Assembly (NCBI GenBank): GCA_004213025.1
Contig: SHBC01000007.1
Coordinates: forward strand, 1-25,046
Direction of reading: 5' to 3'
Length of the DNA stretch: 25,046 nt
Source: SAR116 cluster bacterium
GTDB taxonomy: Bacteria > Pseudomonadota > Alphaproteobacteria > Puniceispirillales > Puniceispirillaceae
The position numbers and the translations under genes were made by a program. Under the pieces are notes generated by a model. It searched no databases and was not told the origin of the DNA. It saw only the letters and a list, made by a program, of their open reading frames with translations. Positions 22,648-25,046 of this stretch are shown here, piece after piece (the stretch's first letter is position 1; each line of letters starts with the position of its first letter).

Positions 22648-23884
22648 CCATCTGCATCCGGCCAAGCGGTGATAGCATGTCGGCGGTGAATCTGCCTTCG
22701 AAATCCACCTCGTAATTCTCGGCGGCGAAATCGGGCGAGCTTTCGCCAGCCTCGAAGGCGCGGCGCTGTTCGACAAGAAAGCGTTCATTCTTGGCGCAGG
22801 CCGGGGCCGCGCCGATATACATCACGTTGCTGTAGCCTGTGCCGGTATGCCGGTCCTCGACCCCATGGATGACATCGGGATGCCACCACACCGTATCCCC
22901 CGGCTCGACCACCGGTATCGGCACATAGGCGCGCAAGATCTTCGCATGCCAGACCTCGCTGATGGTCAGGGCACGGGACGGCGCGGCGCCGCATAATTCA
23001 TCCTCCAGAACATCATCCTGCAGGGCGCGCAGAATGACCCAGGCCATGGCATTGGCGATCGGCACCAGATTCAGCGTGCCATCACCCGGTCCCTGGCGGC
23101 TGAGCGCCGTCCATCCCTGATAGGTCCGGAACATCGAACAGACCGCCGGTGACGGGATTTCGCGTGTGACAGTGCGAAAGGCGGCATCGAACGGGTCATA
23201 GGACTCGACATCACCCGACAGCAGGTGCCGGTAAACGCCCTGAAACCCCTCATCAAGCCAGCGTTCCACCGAACCGCCATCGACATGCGGGCTGAGGCCA
23301 AGCGTGTCATCACCAGGCTCGCGCTGGCGCAGCCTGTCGGCATAGAGGCATTCCCGGTCAGGGTCGAATTCAACCCCATTGTCGGAGGAGAATGCCCACA
23401 TTCGGTTCAGCCAGCGCCGCGCCGCGGCAAGTTCGGACGAGGTGCGGGCCTCCATCTGCGGCGGCGACCAGTAAAGGCCGAAAATCTGTGGCCGCGATGA
23501 TGCCAGGTTGGCAAAATACTGATCCATCCCGCCCTTCGATTTCTGCTTCTCGAAATAGTCGTTCCTCGCGACATATTCCATCAGGCTGTCGTTCCAGGAT
23601 TCCACGCGGTCCCGGTCGAAGGTGTTGCGAAGAATCACCGCGCCACGTTGTTTGATCTTGCCTGTTATCTCGTCAGTGACAACGCCGGCGGCGATATCGG
23701 CGAAGTCACATTCCGGCACCGGCGAGATGCCGGCATCACGTTCTGCCTCGATCTGGCGGATCTGCGCCTCGACAAGCACATCGATTTTCGCAAAGGCAGC
23801 GGCGATGTCGACGCCGGCGCCTTTCAGCCCGGCCTTCATCTTGCGAATGGAGTCGCGAAATTCATCGGTCATTGTGTCAGACAT
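22634..23884 (-). CDS. DUF1479 family protein, iron/2-oxoglutarate dioxygenase-like (YbiU type)
   Basis: This 416-residue cytoplasmic protein resembles the DUF1479 family, which includes Escherichia coli YbiU and has the double-stranded beta-helix fold of non-haem iron oxygenases. The likely iron ligands are H200 and D202 in SPHVDGGSVERW and H340 in WWHPDVIHGVE. An N-terminal helical region (1-55) precedes the catalytic part. These ligands suggest a working Fe(II)/2-oxoglutarate enzyme that hydroxylates a small substrate, though no reaction is established for the family as far as I know. GGGGGA six bases upstream supports the start. It leads an operon of kinase, E1 and lipoyl genes, so it may prepare a substrate for them. 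Confidence 0.87.
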   Translation of the reverse strand: MSDTMTDEFRDSIRKMKAGLKGAGVDIAAAFAKIDVLVEAQIRQIEAERDAGISPVPECDFADIAAGVVTDEITGKIKQRGAVILRNTFDRDRVESWNDSLMEYVARNDYFEKQKSKGGMDQYFANLASSRPQIFGLYWSPPQMEARTSSELAAARRWLNRMWAFSSDNGVEFDPDRECLYADRLRQREPGDDTLGLSPHVDGGSVERWLDEGFQGVYRHLLSGDVESYDPFDAAFRTVTREIPSPAVCSMFRTYQGWTALSRQGPGDGTLNLVPIANAMAWVILRALQDDVLEDELCGAAPSRALTISEVWHAKILRAYVPIPVVEPGDTVWWHPDVIHGVEDRHTGTGYSNVMYIGAAPACAKNERFLVEQRRAFEAGESSPDFAAENYEVDFEGRFTADMLSPLGRMQMGYEA

Positions 23885-23902
23885 CGTTCATCCCCCATCT
23901 TG

Positions 23903-23917
23903 TGATCCAGCTGATCA
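23903..23917. promoter_or_regulatory. 15-bp palindrome near the DUF1479 start
   Basis: TGATC (23903-23907) and GATCA (23913-23917) are exact reverse complements around CAGCT. The site is 19-33 bases upstream of the DUF1479 ATG, a position suited to an operator. No specific regulator family is indicated. Confidence 0.3.
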
Positions 23918-23948
23918 TCCCCCTATGATGCAGTGGACCGGGCGGCGT

Positions 23949-23987
23949 CGGCAAGCATGTTGATGCGGATGGCTTGCCGCGTATGAA
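23949..23987 (+). promoter_or_regulatory. Inverted repeat overlapping a candidate promoter of the lactonase gene
   Basis: CGGCAAGC (23949-23956) and GCTTGCCG (23972-23979) are perfect 8-base arms with 15 bases between. A plus-strand promoter fits the same place: TTGATG (23960-23965) and TATGAA (23982-23987) separated by 16 bases. A repressor bound to the arms would cover the -35 and spacer. A run of five T follows at 23988-23992, so a terminator-like stem is an alternative reading, but nothing is transcribed toward it from the left. Confidence 0.4.
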
Positions 23988-24043
23988 TTTTTGATGGCCT
24001 CCCTATCGGGCCACCCTATCTGGTCGTACAGGAGTGGCCTGAC

Positions 24044-24883
24044 ATGCAGATCGACGCTCATCATCATTTCTGGAACCCGGCACGCGGCGATTATGGCTGG
24101 ATGCCGGCGGACAATGCCACGCTGTTCCGTCACTACGGCCCGGCCGATCTGGCGCCGCATCTTCGGCAAGCCGGCATTGAGGCGACCATTCTGGTACAGG
24201 CCGCCGCCAGCATCGAGGAGACCGAATATCTGCTGGGACTGGCCGATGCAACGCCGCATGTGGCGGGGGTTATTGGCTGGATTGATTTCGAAAATCCGGC
24301 TCATCTTAAACATCTGACACGGCTTGCCGGACATCCCAAATTCAAGGGCGTGCGGCCGATGATCCAGGACATTGCTGATGATGACTGGATGCTGCGGGAT
24401 GATGTCCAGTGGGGGTTCAGGGCAGTTGCCGATCTGGGGCTGCGGTTCGAGGCGCTTGGCTTTCCGCGCCATCTGAAGAATTTCCTCACCATCCTGAAAC
24501 GCTATCCGGACATGAAGGTGGTGATTGACCATTGCATGAAGCCGCAGATTGCCAGCGATACGGCGGCGGATTTCACCTTCTGGGCCGAGGGGATGACGCG
24601 GCTGGCCGATGAAACCGGCGCTTTCTGCAAATATTCGGCGCTGATCACCGAGGCCGATGCCAACTGGAGTGCGGGGCAGCTTAAGCCCTATGTCGATCAT
24701 GTCATTGCCGCCTTTGGGAGCAGCAGGGTAATGTGGGGGTCGGACTGGCCGGTCTGCCGGCTGCGCGGCGAGTATGGCGATTGGCGCGCCGCCGCGATGG
24801 AATTGACCGCGATGCTGAGTGAAGCCGAGATAGCCGCGATTTATGGGCAGACAGCCAACCGGTTCTACGATCTGGGTCTGTAG
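24044..24883 (+). CDS. Amidohydrolase-family sugar lactonase (L-fuconolactonase/L-rhamnono-lactonase-like)
   Basis: This 279-residue TIM-barrel protein opens with MQIDAHHHFWNP, the short first metal or active-site motif of the lactonase branch of the amidohydrolases. Other conserved points are KGVRPM (101-106), H163 in VIDHCMKP and D234 in WGSDWPV. The branch hydrolyses sugar-1,4- or 1,5-lactones (or, in related groups, 2-pyrone dicarboxylate lactone) to the open acids. AGGAG at 24030-24034, nine bases before the ATG, supports the start. It is transcribed away from the DUF1479 operon and may complete an oxidative route with the aldo/keto reductase (aldose to lactone to aldonic acid). The downstream dehydratase of such a route is not in the window. 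Confidence 0.87.
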   Translation: MQIDAHHHFWNPARGDYGWMPADNATLFRHYGPADLAPHLRQAGIEATILVQAAASIEETEYLLGLADATPHVAGVIGWIDFENPAHLKHLTRLAGHPKFKGVRPMIQDIADDDWMLRDDVQWGFRAVADLGLRFEALGFPRHLKNFLTILKRYPDMKVVIDHCMKPQIASDTAADFTFWAEGMTRLADETGAFCKYSALITEADANWSAGQLKPYVDHVIAAFGSSRVMWGSDWPVCRLRGEYGDWRAAAMELTAMLSEAEIAAIYGQTANRFYDLGL

Positions 24884-24950
24884 GGCGGCGCGAATGGAAC
24901 TGGGCGGCGCCGGACGGCAACGGCGCTGATCTCTGGGGTGGCAGATTCCG

Positions 24951-24965
24951 GCATCACGGTGATGC
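24951..24965. repeat. 15-bp palindrome downstream of the lactonase gene
   Basis: GCATCAC (24951-24957) and GTGATGC (24959-24965) are exact reverse complements with one central base. No T run follows, so a terminator is unlikely; an operator for a gene beyond the right edge is possible. The remaining sequence to 25046 is noncoding to my eye and becomes A/T-rich at the end, as a promoter might. Confidence 0.35.
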
Positions 24966-25046
24966 ACAGATTGTTCTTGGGTCACTGATGGCTTTCCGAT
25001 AGCGTGTTAATGTTTAAATAGTCGAAGTTTGAATTTTGAATACCAG

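Noticed and set aside
23915..24985. 356-codon open frame on the minus strand
   Set aside because: It is antisense to the lactonase gene, which has clear motifs and a good ribosome site.

Overview
This window is a dense, GC-rich (roughly 60 percent by eye), operon-organised piece of a bacterial chromosome. Gene style, ABC-transporter types and the heavy load of sugar and sugar-acid enzymes suggest a heterotrophic alphaproteobacterium, plausibly marine; that assignment is inference from composition and protein flavour. I see no rRNA, tRNA, CRISPR, transposase, integrase or phage gene. No gap between genes reaches 300 bases.

Layout. (1) 1-1690, plus strand: the end of an amino-acid-type ABC importer (tail of an upstream gene, one permease, the ATPase). 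(2) 11166 down to 1759, minus strand: a sugar uptake and breakdown operon in the order binding protein, MalF-like permease, MalG-like permease, MalK-like ATPase, DUF4432 aldose-epimerase-like protein, class I aldolase-like protein, PfkB kinase, M24 peptidase-like hydrolase. (3) 11465 to 18065, plus strand, divergent from the transporter: Gfo/Idh oxidoreductase, TIM-barrel isomerase, alpha/beta hydrolase, ribulose-phosphate-3-epimerase-like protein, ROK kinase, membrane fatty-acid-hydroxylase/sterol-desaturase-like protein, aldo/keto reductase. (4) 23884 down to 18062, minus strand: DUF1479 iron/2-oxoglutarate-type protein, fructokinase-like PfkB kinase, a fused E1 alpha-beta thiamine-diphosphate dehydrogenase, a free-standing lipoyl domain and an alpha/beta hydrolase. 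(5) 24044-24883, plus strand: an amidohydrolase-type sugar lactonase, divergent from (4).

How it may work together (inference). The binding protein and ABC permeases import a carbohydrate. The DUF4432 protein, Gfo/Idh enzyme and TIM-barrel isomerase would interconvert or oxidise the free sugar. ROK and PfkB kinases phosphorylate it, an Rpe-like enzyme epimerises the phosphate, and the aldolase cleaves it. The aldo/keto reductase and lactonase could form an oxidative branch. Operon (4) resembles an acetoin-dehydrogenase-type complex whose AcoC-like E2 (lipoyl domain plus alpha/beta hydrolase) is split in two genes and whose E1 subunits are fused; no E3 and no classical acyltransferase E2 is present. 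The substrate of the whole locus cannot be read from sequence alone, and no transcription factor is encoded in the window.

The most interesting points are the rearranged 2-oxoacid-dehydrogenase-like module, the unusual insertions in both sugar permeases, a perfect 12-bp hairpin inside the first codons of the MalF-like permease, a dioxygenase-kinase-dehydrogenase operon of unknown purpose, and a recurring pattern of short (13-17 bp) tandem duplications at gene ends.
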